Below are positions 18,856 to 27,765 of a stretch of 64,000 bases of DNA, one piece after another (position 1 is the stretch's first letter; the number at the start of each line of letters is the position of its first letter). Made by a program: the position numbers and the translations under genes. Under the pieces are notes generated by a model. That model searched no databases and was not told the DNA's origin. It saw only the letters and a list, made by a program, of their open reading frames with translations. Source of the stretch: G963665215 sp963665215 (GTDB lineage Bacteria > Chloroflexota > Dehalococcoidia > Lucifugimonadales > CAUZJF01); assembly GCA_963665215.2 (NCBI GenBank), contig CAXXWW010000006.1:124001-188000 (forward strand), read 5' to 3'.

Positions 18856-19293
18856 ATGCCGTCCGATGGGGATAAAAAAACCGCAGACAGGTTCGTCGAG
18901 GCTGCCGGGCCCGGTGAAACCGGCCGCTACTCGGTGAGCCTGGAGGAGCTTGGGTGGCTGCTGAGCAGCTCACTCCATCTGAGCACCTTCCACTTGAGGC
19001 TCCTCACGGCCCTGCAGCGAGGCCTGCCCGGGGCCCGAGGGGAGCAGGAGCGGTCCTCGGAAGCGGACCCGGTCGGGGACCTGAAGGGTGCGCTGACCAA
19101 CCTCATAATCATGCAGACGAGGCTCAACGAGCGCGAGGCGGATTTTGCCCGGCTGCTGGAGCAGGCCGCTCATGAGGGCCTGGCGCCACGGATTGAGGTG
19201 GATCCCGAGGACGTTCGTGGGTGGGCCGCGAATATCACGCAGGCCTGGCGGCACCTCGAGCAGCGGGCATCGGGGCGCAGCGGCGATAACTGA
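18856..19293 (+). CDS. Hypothetical protein, helical
   Basis: A 145-residue acidic and mostly helical protein that I do not recognise. The start at 18856 has AGGAGGG seven bases upstream, better than the in-frame ATG at 18829. There is no signal peptide, membrane segment or Cys motif. Heptad-like segments (ALTNLIIMQTRLNEREADF) suggest a coiled coil. It stands alone between the NUDIX gene and the converging FTR1 gene. Confidence 0.6.
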   Translation: MPSDGDKKTADRFVEAAGPGETGRYSVSLEELGWLLSSSLHLSTFHLRLLTALQRGLPGARGEQERSSEADPVGDLKGALTNLIIMQTRLNEREADFARLLEQAAHEGLAPRIEVDPEDVRGWAANITQAWRHLEQRASGRSGDN

Positions 19294-19521
19294 AGATGAA
19301 AAGGCCCTGCAGCCGCGCTTGGGCTGGAGGCTGTCACGCCACAATGGGCCGGGCGTCAGCGGAAACGAGGCATTTCTCTGAGCATTCTGTGCCGGCGGTC
19401 AACACGTGGCTGGCCAGACGCCCATGGACTGCTTGAATGGGATCAGAGACACCGGCAGTCCGGTAAGCCGATTGGTGAGTGGTACGGTGTCACTCAGCGC
19501 GGACCCGGCTTGATTCCAGGC

Positions 19522-20385
19522 TCACTGCGTGCCGTCGCTGCCTGGCAGCACCTGCTCCGGCTGTCGCGGTGCCTGCGGCCGGACAATACCGCGCGGCTGC
19601 CAGAAAAAGTACACCAGGGTGGTGGTGAGGAACATCCCGTATGCTATCAACTCAACGAGGGACGGATTGCCGTTGTAGCCCAGGATGCCCTTCATGAAGC
19701 CACCCGCGCCCGTCGCCTCGTTTAGGACGTGGTTGATGTCCCACACGTGCTCCACCAGGATCGGTACCACCGCCGCCTCCTGAAGCTCGTGGATACCTCG
19801 GGCCAGAAGCCCCGCCGCGATGAAGATAAGCAAGACCCCCGTTACGTTGAAGAAGACCCTCAGGTTCAGGCGCCGACTCCCCCTGTTGATCCCTACCCCA
19901 AGCGCAATAGCGATAGCCAGCCCGGCCACCCCACCTGCTAGCGTTTCCAAATGGGATGCCGTCTCGGAAGCAGCGAAGAGGAACAGGGCCGTCTCCAGGC
20001 CTTCGCGACCCACGGCGACGAATGCGAGACCCGCCAGCGCCACACTTGAACCCGTGTGCATGGCCTCCTGTACCTGGGCCTCAAGTCGACCCTTTATGTG
20101 ATGCGCTTGGTGCTTCATCCAAACCACCATCCATCCGAGCACTCCGACCGCCAGGAGAAAGGCCGTGCCCTCAAAGACCTCCTCCGCCCTGCCTTCAAGG
20201 GCCGTATCCAGGGCGAGTATCACGCCCGCCGCGGCGAGGCTCAATGCGACGGCTCCTGCGACCCCCAACCACACCGCATGAATGCCCTTTGGATAGTCCA
20301 CCTGCCGCAGGTAGGCCAGGATGATCGCCACAATCAGGGCCGCTTCCAGGCCCTCTCTGAGCGTGATGATGAATGATTGACCCAT
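19522..20385 (-). CDS. FTR1 family iron permease
   Basis: A 287-residue integral membrane protein with about seven hydrophobic helices. Two copies of the FTR1 signature REGLE are present, LREGLEAALIVAIILAYL at the N-terminus and VGREGLETALFLF near residue 124, each supplying acidic residues for iron passage. His-rich KHQAHHIKG lies on a loop near residue 87. The start at 20385 (MGQSF) is typical of the family. It would import ferric iron after oxidation at the outer face. The promoter upstream overlaps an iron box, in keeping with iron-repressed expression. Confidence 0.92.
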   Translation of the reverse strand: MGQSFIITLREGLEAALIVAIILAYLRQVDYPKGIHAVWLGVAGAVALSLAAAGVILALDTALEGRAEEVFEGTAFLLAVGVLGWMVVWMKHQAHHIKGRLEAQVQEAMHTGSSVALAGLAFVAVGREGLETALFLFAASETASHLETLAGGVAGLAIAIALGVGINRGSRRLNLRVFFNVTGVLLIFIAAGLLARGIHELQEAAVVPILVEHVWDINHVLNEATGAGGFMKGILGYNGNPSLVELIAYGMFLTTTLVYFFWQPRGIVRPQAPRQPEQVLPGSDGTQ

Positions 20386-20398
20386 GCTTTTCCGTTGC

Positions 20399-20620
20399 CT
20401 ACACAGGTGATTTACGTTTGCGGACTCGAATCCAGGTGGCACAGCGGGGGCAGCCCCCCGGCAGACGACGCCGCGCCACAAGGCCCGCCATGTCCACGTC
20501 AAGATGGTTGACCTCCCCCCGCGAAGGAAGGAGGCGGAGTGTGGCCAGCCCTTTCGCCGGCGAGCCGGGACCGCTGGCCACGACACGCTGGCTGCAGGCC
20601 ATCAGCGGCACGACGACCAT
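20399..20620 (-). CDS. Possible small lipoprotein upstream of FTR1
   Basis: A 73-residue frame between the iron-box promoter and FTR1, ending 13 bases before FTR1. It has GC-rich third positions. It starts MVVVPLMACSQ, which resembles a short lipoprotein signal with Cys in a lipobox, and ends with a CPRC motif and a basic tail. No ribosome-binding site is clear and I do not recognise a family. It may be the cut-down remnant of a periplasmic partner of FTR1. Confidence 0.35.
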   Translation of the reverse strand: MVVVPLMACSQRVVASGPGSPAKGLATLRLLPSRGEVNHLDVDMAGLVARRRLPGGCPRCATWIRVRKRKSPV

Positions 20621-20706
20621 CGCGAAGAGGCTAGATCGGACAGCTGGAGAAATCGACCTCCCGGTAAAGAGACCGGCTGACGCGGAGTGCGCACTTACCT
20701 TGGGAC

Positions 20707-20737
20707 TTAGGATATGCTTACCTCAGAGATATGTCAA
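20707..20737 (-). promoter_or_regulatory. FTR1 promoter overlapped by DtxR/IdeR-like iron box
   Basis: On the minus strand TTGACA (20737-20732), a 17-base spacer and TATCCT (20714-20709) form a strong promoter facing FTR1. The plus strand at 20707-20725 reads TTAGGATATGCTTACCTCA. By my count it matches 15 of 19 positions of the well-known IdeR/DtxR box TTAGGTTAGGCTAACCTAA, and it covers the -10 region. Repression of the iron permease by an iron-loaded DtxR-family protein follows from this. Confidence 0.65.
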
Positions 20738-20898
20738 TACTAACCCACGAACTGTGTGTGTACTTACTGACATACTTTGCATGGGCTTACGCGCGGGTTG
20801 GCGTGGCAACAAATTGGAGAGACAGCCTCTGAGGAGGCGGGGTAGACGTGAAGCGGTGCTCAGGCCGCTATCGGGGGTCTCGTGGCCCGTGGCATGGG

Positions 20899-21891
20899 CT
20901 AGCTGACTTTGACCAGACGGCTGACGGCGTACTGTGGCGCATCCCCGGTCTCTTGGCCCCGCAGGCAGTCCACCCGGGGAGCGCTGCCGGTGATCTCAAC
21001 GGTGGCTTCATAGGCCCCGGAGTCTTCGCCCTGCTGGCCTGCGAAGTCGATTCGGACCTGGGCCTTTCTTCCGTCGTCTTCCACGCTCAACAGTTGTCCG
21101 GAAACCAGGCGGCCCGTCCAGCCCCAGCCCTCGCGCATGAAGACCTCGCGCTCTGCGGCCTGCTCGTAGGGGCTGTCCAGGGCCACCCATCCACGGTAGA
21201 ACTGCTTCAGGTCCGATGCCGGGCGGTTGCGGAAGACCAGCGGCTCGACATCATCGACACCGACGCGCACCCAGTTGCGACCCTCAGGCATGTCGAGCAG
21301 GTTAGGCGCGAAGCGGTGGCCCCCGAGGTGGCTGACTCGCCACACCCGGAGACCGCCGCCCGCGTCGCGAGCGTGCTGGTGGCGGAGGCGATGGTATATT
21401 GGGTACCCAAAGGACGCGCAGCACACGTCTTGGCTCCCGTGGGTGCACACAAAAATATCTCGGATGTGCGAGGTGTCCTGCCGGTATCGCTCAAAGGCGC
21501 CCAGTCTCTCCGGATGCTCCAAGAGCGCCTCCACCAGGGGGCCGGTCTGCTCCCGCGGCACCTGGAACTCATCGCTGCGGTACGCCAATAGGGGGGCTTC
21601 CGGCCTCGAATAGAGCATGGTGCGGGTGTGGCCGTCCAATGAGTACTCGGGGTCCGGGGCCACACATTGCAGTCTCGTTGCGCGTCCTTGCTTTTCCACC
21701 CTGTTCAGCGTCTCCAGCACCGCCGGTGGGAAGCCGGCCGAGTCCACGACTTCTTCCTCCCACGGCTTGGCGAGCTCGAGCGCCAGGCACCGGTCCCAGC
21801 TAGGGGCCGTGCCACCGGGCTCCTCGTGATTGGCTTTGGAGAACGTCGAGCACAGCGGGTTTCGGATACGACCTCTTTGACGTGGCGACAT
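20899..21891 (-). CDS. Sucrase/ferredoxin-like family protein
   Basis: A 330-residue protein. Its central part (about 160-260) is the thioredoxin-fold ferredoxin of the Suc_Fer-like family: FVCTHGSQDVCCASFGYPIY gives the first three Cys, and RVSHLGGHRFAPNLLDMPEG the His-containing motif. Such domains usually bind a 2Fe-2S cluster. The start at 21891 has AGGAG eight bases upstream. A C-terminal beta-rich extension of about 100 residues follows. It converges on no neighbour and may serve iron or redox metabolism beside FTR1. Confidence 0.82.
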   Translation of the reverse strand: MSPRQRGRIRNPLCSTFSKANHEEPGGTAPSWDRCLALELAKPWEEEVVDSAGFPPAVLETLNRVEKQGRATRLQCVAPDPEYSLDGHTRTMLYSRPEAPLLAYRSDEFQVPREQTGPLVEALLEHPERLGAFERYRQDTSHIRDIFVCTHGSQDVCCASFGYPIYHRLRHQHARDAGGGLRVWRVSHLGGHRFAPNLLDMPEGRNWVRVGVDDVEPLVFRNRPASDLKQFYRGWVALDSPYEQAAEREVFMREGWGWTGRLVSGQLLSVEDDGRKAQVRIDFAGQQGEDSGAYEATVEITGSAPRVDCLRGQETGDAPQYAVSRLVKVS

Positions 21892-22245
21892 TATACGGTC
21901 TCCTCTACTCACCCTTGTCCCACAAATCGCGACACCGGCCATCGATGCCGCACGCCGCGGACCCAGTATCGGCCAAGAGAAATGGGGTGTCAACAAGATC
22001 GCCGGACGGCGTTGCAGGCGCCGTTGCCGTCGGGGTCGCGCAGACAGAGAATAACCATCGATGGCATCGAGCGCCCGGCCGGTATTGGGGCCTCGATCTG
22101 CTTTGCTGCCGCTGTCTGCACAGTGTCCATGCGCCTGATGGGGTGAACGTTGCTGGAGCGGTTTAGGCTGCTGGGTACCAGTGCGGGAATTCCGGCCGCC
22201 CGGGTTGCCGGCGGCGCGGCCTGGCCCGGCGGATGCGACGGCTAA
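21892..22245. other. Intergenic region
   Basis: About 350 bases between two minus-strand genes. I see no gene, RNA or repeat of note. It should hold the promoter of the sucrase/ferredoxin-like gene and the end of the ThDP enzyme transcript. Confidence 0.4.
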
Positions 22246-23844
22246 TCACCACGGTGGGGGCATAATCCCGACGGGGACCTCTATCAGGGTCGGCGCGTCC
22301 GCATTGAGCGACTCACGAAGCGCGGACTCCAGCTGGTCCGCATCGCGGGCCAAAATGCCCCGGGCGCCGTAAGCCTCGGCGAGCTTGACGAAGTCCGGAT
22401 TGTGCAGCTCAGACCCGATGATGCGGCCTTTGAATTTGGACTTCTGGTCGCGTAGCACGTTGCCGAACGCGTTGTCGTTGAAAACGATGACCACGGCGTT
22501 GATCCCATGCATCACGGCGGTAGCCAGCTCCTGGGAGTTGAACAGAAAACCGCCGTCACCGGAGATGGCCACGACGGCCCTGTCGGGCTGGGCGACCTTC
22601 GCGCCCAGCGCCGTGGGGTAGGCGTAGCCAAGATTGCCAAAGTAGGAAGAGTTCAGGTAGGTCCTGGGTGTATAGACTGGGTAGAAAACGCGGGAGTAGT
22701 ATCCTATCTGGGTGACACCCTCGACCAGAATCCCGTCATCCGGCATGGCGGCACGGATGGCGCGCACAAAGGAGTCCTGCGGCTCCACCCTCTTGGAGCT
22801 GTCGAACCGGCTCGACTTGAGGGCGTCTAGCTCACGGCGGCGGCTGGGACGGGGCTGTGTTGTGGAGGAGAGCACGCGGTAAAGCTCCTCCAGGGAGCGC
22901 CGGGCGTCCCCAACGATGCCAAAGGTGTTTGAGTAGTTCCGACCGATCTCCTCCTCGTCGATGTCGATCTGCACTATCCGGTGCTTCTCGGCGAGCACGG
23001 CCCTGGCCAGCCTGGTACCCACCGCCAGTACCACGTCGCACTCCTGAAGAAACTGGTCCAACTGGTCGGATACCCAGCTCGTCGCTCCCAGGCTCAGGTA
23101 GCCCCGGTCGGAAATCGCCCCCTTCCCTTCATTAGTGGTGATGACGGGGGCCTGAAGGTGCTCGGCCAGCTTCTGCAGCGCTCCCGAGGCGCCGGCCGAG
23201 ATTACGCCGCCCCCGGCCAATATGATGGTGCTGGACGAAGCGGCCAAGATTCGCGCCCCCTCGCGGATGCTCTCCGGACTCCCCGGCGGCCTCTCATATA
23301 TTCCGGGCTCGACCAGCTCCACGTCGACGGTCTCCTCCAGTGTGTCGGGGGGGATCTCTATCTCCACGGGTCGCGGACGGCCCGTGCTGAGCTGGCGAAA
23401 GGCCTCATGCACGGCCAGGGGCACGTCGGCCGCATCAATTACCCTGGACGCCCACTTGGTCACGGTCTTGATGGCTTCCAACTGGTCATCGACCTCGTGA
23501 AGCTCTCCCCTCCTGACGCCTATCAGGTCTTTGTGGATCTGGCCGGATATGAGCAAGACAGGAGAGGACGCGGCGTAGGCGGTGCCCACGCCAGCGGAGG
23601 CGTTCAGCAGGCCGGGACCCGGGACAACCAGCGCGGCGCCTACTCCTCCGCCCGCCTGCGCGTAGCCGAAGGCCATATATGCGGCGGCCTGTTCGTGGCG
23701 GGTCGTGATAAATCGGATCCCCGGCTCGTCGTACAGCGCGTCCATCGCGTGATATAGCTGGACGCCGGGCAGGCCGAAGACTACCCGGACCCCTTCGCTG
23801 TATAGCGACTTAATTAGCGCCTGCCCGCCGGTCATCTTGGCCAT
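22246..23844 (-). CDS. ThDP-dependent enzyme, acetolactate synthase-like
   Basis: A 532-residue three-domain ThDP enzyme: N-terminal PYR domain with VVFGLPGVQLYHAMDALYD and the catalytic Glu in RHEQAAAYMA (about residue 51), a central domain (GAGG-like IILAGGGVISAG) and a C-terminal PP domain with SGDGGFLFNSQELATAV and FNDNAFGNV (GDG...N motif binding ThDP-Mg). It resembles IlvB/oxalyl-CoA/benzoylformate-type lyases; FAD-binding residues of true acetolactate synthase are not obvious and no small subunit is near. Substrate unknown. AGAAAGGA precedes the ATG. Confidence 0.85.
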   Translation of the reverse strand: MAKMTGGQALIKSLYSEGVRVVFGLPGVQLYHAMDALYDEPGIRFITTRHEQAAAYMAFGYAQAGGGVGAALVVPGPGLLNASAGVGTAYAASSPVLLISGQIHKDLIGVRRGELHEVDDQLEAIKTVTKWASRVIDAADVPLAVHEAFRQLSTGRPRPVEIEIPPDTLEETVDVELVEPGIYERPPGSPESIREGARILAASSSTIILAGGGVISAGASGALQKLAEHLQAPVITTNEGKGAISDRGYLSLGATSWVSDQLDQFLQECDVVLAVGTRLARAVLAEKHRIVQIDIDEEEIGRNYSNTFGIVGDARRSLEELYRVLSSTTQPRPSRRRELDALKSSRFDSSKRVEPQDSFVRAIRAAMPDDGILVEGVTQIGYYSRVFYPVYTPRTYLNSSYFGNLGYAYPTALGAKVAQPDRAVVAISGDGGFLFNSQELATAVMHGINAVVIVFNDNAFGNVLRDQKSKFKGRIIGSELHNPDFVKLAEAYGARGILARDADQLESALRESLNADAPTLIEVPVGIMPPPW

Positions 23845-23999
23845 CGGAGCAAGTCCTTTCTCTCAGAAGTGGGTTCTCCGTGACCGCCGCCTCACCGCAC
23901 CACATCTGGGCGGAAACTCATGAGCCCGGGTCCCTGGAATCGGCTGCCGTCTGCAGGTCTGCCCTTGGACACGCGCCCAACCGCCCAGTCCCTTTCCTG

Positions 24000-24141
24000 G
24001 CCAGGAAGGGGGGAGAGATCAAATCTGAGGGACACCCTTAGACTCCCGGCCCTTCGGCAGGCTCAGAGCCTGCCCTGAGTTCACCGAAGGGACAGACGCC
24101 GGGGCTTTGCCCCTCTGCACACCCAATATTTCATCAGCCTA
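24000..24141 (-). repeat. Dispersed intergenic repeat B, truncated copy
   Basis: Read on the minus strand it begins TAGGCTGATGAAATATTGGG directly after the proS stop codon, then GTGTGCAGAGGGGCAAAGCC and a palindromic CCTGCCCTGAG module. It shares these with 57756-58140 and 60756-60980. The far inverted end present in the other copies is missing here, so the exact left limit is uncertain. Confidence 0.6.
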
Positions 24142-25833
24142 CTATGGGGTCAGCAGCTCTCTCACGCGCCCCACCGCCTGGTCCAAGGCCACGGTGGCAG
24201 CCTGGTCCTCTGATCGCAGCTTGACCTCCACGGCCTGCTGCCGGAGATTGCGGGGGCTGACGACCAGTCGCACTGGAAGGCCCAGCAGGTCGGCGTCGTT
24301 GAACTTCACACCGGCGGACTCCTTCCGGTCGTCGTACAGCACCTGGACGCCATCGTCCCTCAGCGCCTCATAGAGGGTGTCCGCGGCTTGGGCTACGTCT
24401 GGGTTCTCGACGTTCAGCGCCAGCAGCCACACGTCGTACGGAGCTATGGACGCGGGCAGCACCATGCCGTTGTCATCGTGGTGCTGCTCGATGGCCGCAG
24501 CCAGCAGCCGCCCAACGCCGATGCCGTAGCAGCCCATTATGATGGGACGCTGGACGTCGCTCTCGTCGGGAAAGGCTGCTCCGAAGGCCTCGCTGTACCG
24601 GGTCCCCACCTTGAATACGTGTCCGACCTCGATCCCCCTCCTCGTCACCATAGGGTCGTGGCATCGGGCACACAGGTACCCCTCCCGCGCCAGCGCGATG
24701 TCGGTGATAACGTCGGCCTTGAAGTCACGGGGGAAGTTGACGTTCCGCAGATGATAGTCCTGCCTGTTGGCGCCGGCCACGAAGTTGGCCCCCAGCTTGA
24801 CGGAGTCGTCGGCGACTACCCTTATCCCCGATAGGCCGACCGCCGAGGCGGAGCCCGCCACCAGGCCGGCCTCGCTCACCTCTTTGGGCGAAGCCAACCG
24901 AAGCCCGACCCCGCCGAGGGCGTTGCGCAGCTTGATCTCGTTGACGTCGAGGTCGCCGCGGATGGTGACCACGATGACCTCGTCGCCGGCCATGTAGAAG
25001 ACCGCCTTGAGGGTCCGGCCGGTGGGAACGTCCAGGAATCCGGCCAGGTCTTCGATCGTTTTGACCCCCGGGGTGTGCACCTCTTCTAGCGGCTCCGGCG
25101 CCGTACGGTCGATTTCAGGTTTTGCGAAAACTGCCCTCTCGGCGTTGGCGGCGTAGCCGCACGACTCGCACAGGAAGATGGTGTCCTCGCCCGATTCCGC
25201 CAGCAGTATGAACTCCTGGGAGTCCTTCCCGCCGATGGGCCCGCTGTCTGCTTCCACGATTATGGCCGCGAGCCCGCAGCGAGCGTAGATGTTTTTGTAC
25301 GCCTGCACCATGGCCTGGTAGCTGAGGTCGAGGCCCTCTTCATCGATATCGAAGCTGTAGGCGTCCTTCATGTCGAACTCGCGGACCCGGAGCAGACCGC
25401 CTCGGGGCCGGGGCTCGTCCCGGAACTTGGTCTGTATCTGGTAGAGGATGAGAGGCAGGTCCCGATAGCTGTGGACGTTGGCTTTGACCATGGTGGTCAG
25501 GACCTCTTCGTGGGTGGGCGCCAGGACAAGGGACCGGTCGCGGCGGTCTTGCAGGGTAAAGAGGTCAAAGGCCTCGGTGCGTCCAGACTCAACCCAAAGC
25601 TCCCGCGGCTGAAGCACCGGCATGCGCAGCTCCTGTCCGCCGGCGGCGTCCATCTCCTCCCGAATGATCTGCTCGATCTTTCGCAGGGAGCGCCAGGCCA
25701 GGGGCATGTAGCTGTACACGCCCGAGGAGACTTGGTAGATGAGCCCTGCCCGCAGCATGAGCCGGTGACTGACCAGTTCAGCCTCGGCGGGCTCCTCACG
25801 CAGCGTCTTGCCAAAAAGCTTGGATATTCGCAT
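24142..25833 (-). CDS. proS: Prolyl-tRNA synthetase, bacterial type
   Basis: ProRS charges tRNAPro. The 563-residue product has the class II motifs: RLMLRAGLIYQVSSGVYSYM (near 25), motif 2 YQIQTKFRDEPRPRGGLLR with VREFDMKDAYSFD, and motif 3 CYGIGVGRLLAA. Between them lies the inserted editing domain of bacterial ProRS (about 230-390). The C-terminal anticodon-binding domain includes YDDRKESAGVKFNDADLLG. The ATG at 25833 (MRISKLFG) is the usual start; a GTG seven codons upstream is less likely. Confidence 0.96.
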   Translation of the reverse strand: MRISKLFGKTLREEPAEAELVSHRLMLRAGLIYQVSSGVYSYMPLAWRSLRKIEQIIREEMDAAGGQELRMPVLQPRELWVESGRTEAFDLFTLQDRRDRSLVLAPTHEEVLTTMVKANVHSYRDLPLILYQIQTKFRDEPRPRGGLLRVREFDMKDAYSFDIDEEGLDLSYQAMVQAYKNIYARCGLAAIIVEADSGPIGGKDSQEFILLAESGEDTIFLCESCGYAANAERAVFAKPEIDRTAPEPLEEVHTPGVKTIEDLAGFLDVPTGRTLKAVFYMAGDEVIVVTIRGDLDVNEIKLRNALGGVGLRLASPKEVSEAGLVAGSASAVGLSGIRVVADDSVKLGANFVAGANRQDYHLRNVNFPRDFKADVITDIALAREGYLCARCHDPMVTRRGIEVGHVFKVGTRYSEAFGAAFPDESDVQRPIIMGCYGIGVGRLLAAAIEQHHDDNGMVLPASIAPYDVWLLALNVENPDVAQAADTLYEALRDDGVQVLYDDRKESAGVKFNDADLLGLPVRLVVSPRNLRQQAVEVKLRSEDQAATVALDQAVGRVRELLTP

Positions 25834-25850
25834 GGACCCGGCGGCTTCCC

Positions 25851-26246
25851 TCACTGGTTCAGGATCGAGCGTGATCTTGCCACAAATTGCTCGGCGTTTC
25901 TAACGGTTTCCTGGGCCCTATCGGGGGTGATCGTCGCTCCCGGGGAATATGTGCTCATCATCCGAGATCTCAGTCCCTGAGAGAGCATATCGGCGAACTC
26001 GTCGCCCAATATCCCCCGATTCACGATTTCGCTGCCGAACACGTTTACCAGCCCGCGATGGGACCGAGGCGGCCTGATACCTTGGCTAGAAAGCAGAGCA
26101 ACAGCACTGTAATGGATGGCGTAGTACGCCCTGTCGACTGCCGATCTTAGCCTGTTCTGCTCAAGAAGCGCGATACTATCGTCGAGGTACTCCTGCGATA
26201 GATCGAGGGTCCTCCTGACGAATTCTTCGGTAGGTCCCGTCGTCAT
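25851..26246 (-). CDS. HEPN domain protein, probable toxin
   Basis: A 131-residue helical protein of the HEPN superfamily, with the characteristic LRSAVDRAYYAIHYSAVALL helix including an R-X5-H arrangement, which in HEPN toxins forms the RNase centre. It is paired with an MNT nucleotidyltransferase whose gene overlaps it by 71 bases. In studied pairs the MNT protein is the antitoxin and AMPylates the HEPN toxin on a Tyr. The pair sits between ispG and proS in an otherwise housekeeping operon, on the same strand. Confidence 0.85.
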   Translation of the reverse strand: MTTGPTEEFVRRTLDLSQEYLDDSIALLEQNRLRSAVDRAYYAIHYSAVALLSSQGIRPPRSHRGLVNVFGSEIVNRGILGDEFADMLSQGLRSRMMSTYSPGATITPDRAQETVRNAEQFVARSRSILNQ

Positions 26247-26571
26247 AAAGCACGATACCCTCGGTTAAGATGTCGGAGGAAAACCAGGAGCGCATTCTGA
26301 CTTCGCTTTCAAATCCACTGGGTGTGAAACAGACCAGTTGGGTAAAGACTTGGTGATCAAGATCGGTGTCAGTGGCGACCTTATGCATACGCCGTTCAGT
26401 CTCCCAGGAGGCATCAGTTACAATGAGAACGTCGATGTCGCTGTCTGCGGTCGCCTCTCCACGCGCGACGGAGCCGAACAGGACAATGGAATGGACCTCG
26501 CTTCCAAACTCTGCCAGGAGTTTGCTCTTCAGGAGGTCGATCACTCTCTCATATTTGGGCTCGACTGCCAC
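26176..26571 (-). CDS. MNT nucleotidyltransferase, probable antitoxin
   Basis: A 131-residue minimal nucleotidyltransferase. The motif GSVARGEATADSDIDVLIV (about residues 33-51) carries the GSxARG signature and the two metal-binding Asp of the polymerase-beta fold. It is encoded first and overlaps the HEPN gene by 71 bases, the usual order for this type of toxin-antitoxin pair. The C-terminal 40 residues are charged. Family assignment is clear; activity here is inferred. Confidence 0.85.
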   Translation of the reverse strand: MAVEPKYERVIDLLKSKLLAEFGSEVHSIVLFGSVARGEATADSDIDVLIVTDASWETERRMHKVATDTDLDHQVFTQLVCFTPSGFESEVRMRSWFSSDILTEGIVLYDDGTYRRIRQEDPRSIAGVPRR

Positions 26572-26601
26572 TGCACTCTCCCAAGCTGCCGGCGCCGCGA
26601 G

Positions 26602-27753
26602 CTAAGTGCCCACGGGAGCAGCGATCTCAGCCTCTACCATCCGGACCTCCTCCATCAGGGCCGTTAGCATGTCGGCCTCGTCGACGATGCGGGACTTCTG
26701 GCCCTTGCGGAATATAATGGCGCGTCCGGCGCCCGCTGCGATGCCCACGTCGGCGTCCTTCGCCTCCCCTGGGCCGTTCACCTCGCACCCCATGACCGCC
26801 ACCTTGATGGGACTCTTCGTTTTCTTGAGGAGGTCATCAACCCTGTTCGCCAGGCTTATGACGTCCACGTCGGCGCGGCCACAGCTCGGGCACGCCACGA
26901 GAACGGCTCCCTCATTCCGCAGCTCCAGCGATTTTAGTATCTCGAAGCCGGTGTAGACCTCCTCGCGGGGGTCGTCACTGAGGGATACCCGGATGGTATC
27001 CCCTATGCCCTCGTACAGCAGCATTCCCAGGCCAATGGCGGTGCGGACGCTGCCCGACTTGGCCGTGCCGGCCTCCGTGATGCCCAGGTGCAGGGGATAC
27101 GGAACGAGTCGCGCCATGCGCCTGTATGCCTCCACCGTGGTGTCGATGTCGAATGCCTTGAGCGATATCTTGATCAGGTCGAAGTCCAGGTCCTCGAGGA
27201 TGCCTATCTCCCAGAGGCCCGTCTCGACCATGTGGTCGACGACCGAGTACTCCCCCGCAGCGACCTCACCGGCCTTGGGCAGTTGGTTAACGCCGTCCTT
27301 GTGCCGGGAGAGGCCCCGTGTCATGCCGATCTTCCCCACCGGCGGGAGGCTGCCGAAATTTACGCCTATGCGGATCGGCACAACCCTCGCTTTGGCCTCG
27401 CGCACCACCGTCTCCACTTTTGCGCGGTCGCGAATGTTTCCCGGGTTCAGCCTCAGGCAATCGACGCCGCTCTTGAGCGACTCCAGGGCGAGCTGATAGT
27501 GAAAGTGAATATCGGCCACCACCGGAATGGTGGTCTGCTCAACTATCGGTCCAAGCGCCTGGGCCGCCTCCATGTCCGGTACGGCGCATCGGATGATCTC
27601 GCACCCGGCCTCTTCCAGCGCGTGTATCTGGGCGACCGTGGCGGACACGTCGCGCGTGTCGGTCTTGGTCATCGACTGGACGGTGACCGGGGCGTCGCCC
27701 CCCACCTGCACGTCGCCGACCTGGACCTGCTTGGTAACGCGGTGCTTTTTCAT
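26602..27753 (-). CDS. ispG: (E)-4-hydroxy-3-methylbut-2-enyl-diphosphate synthase
   Basis: IspG (GcpE) is the 4Fe-4S enzyme that turns MEcPP into HMBPP in the MEP isoprenoid pathway. The 383-residue protein shows VTVQSMTKTDTRDV, VADIHFHYQLAL and LRLNPGNI of the TIM barrel, then the cluster ligands in CPSCGRADVD and MGCEVNGPGEAKDADVGIA. It starts 12 bases after rseP and shares the transcription unit with dxr, another MEP enzyme. Confidence 0.96.
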   Translation of the reverse strand: MKKHRVTKQVQVGDVQVGGDAPVTVQSMTKTDTRDVSATVAQIHALEEAGCEIIRCAVPDMEAAQALGPIVEQTTIPVVADIHFHYQLALESLKSGVDCLRLNPGNIRDRAKVETVVREAKARVVPIRIGVNFGSLPPVGKIGMTRGLSRHKDGVNQLPKAGEVAAGEYSVVDHMVETGLWEIGILEDLDFDLIKISLKAFDIDTTVEAYRRMARLVPYPLHLGITEAGTAKSGSVRTAIGLGMLLYEGIGDTIRVSLSDDPREEVYTGFEILKSLELRNEGAVLVACPSCGRADVDVISLANRVDDLLKKTKSPIKVAVMGCEVNGPGEAKDADVGIAAGAGRAIIFRKGQKSRIVDEADMLTALMEEVRMVEAEIAAPVGT

Positions 27754-27765
27754 ACTTGGCCCACC

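Noticed and set aside
20373..20906. Plus-strand frame of 177 codons opposite the FTR1 leader
   Set aside because: Arg-rich low-information sequence without domain, lying over the FTR1 promoter and the end of the next gene.
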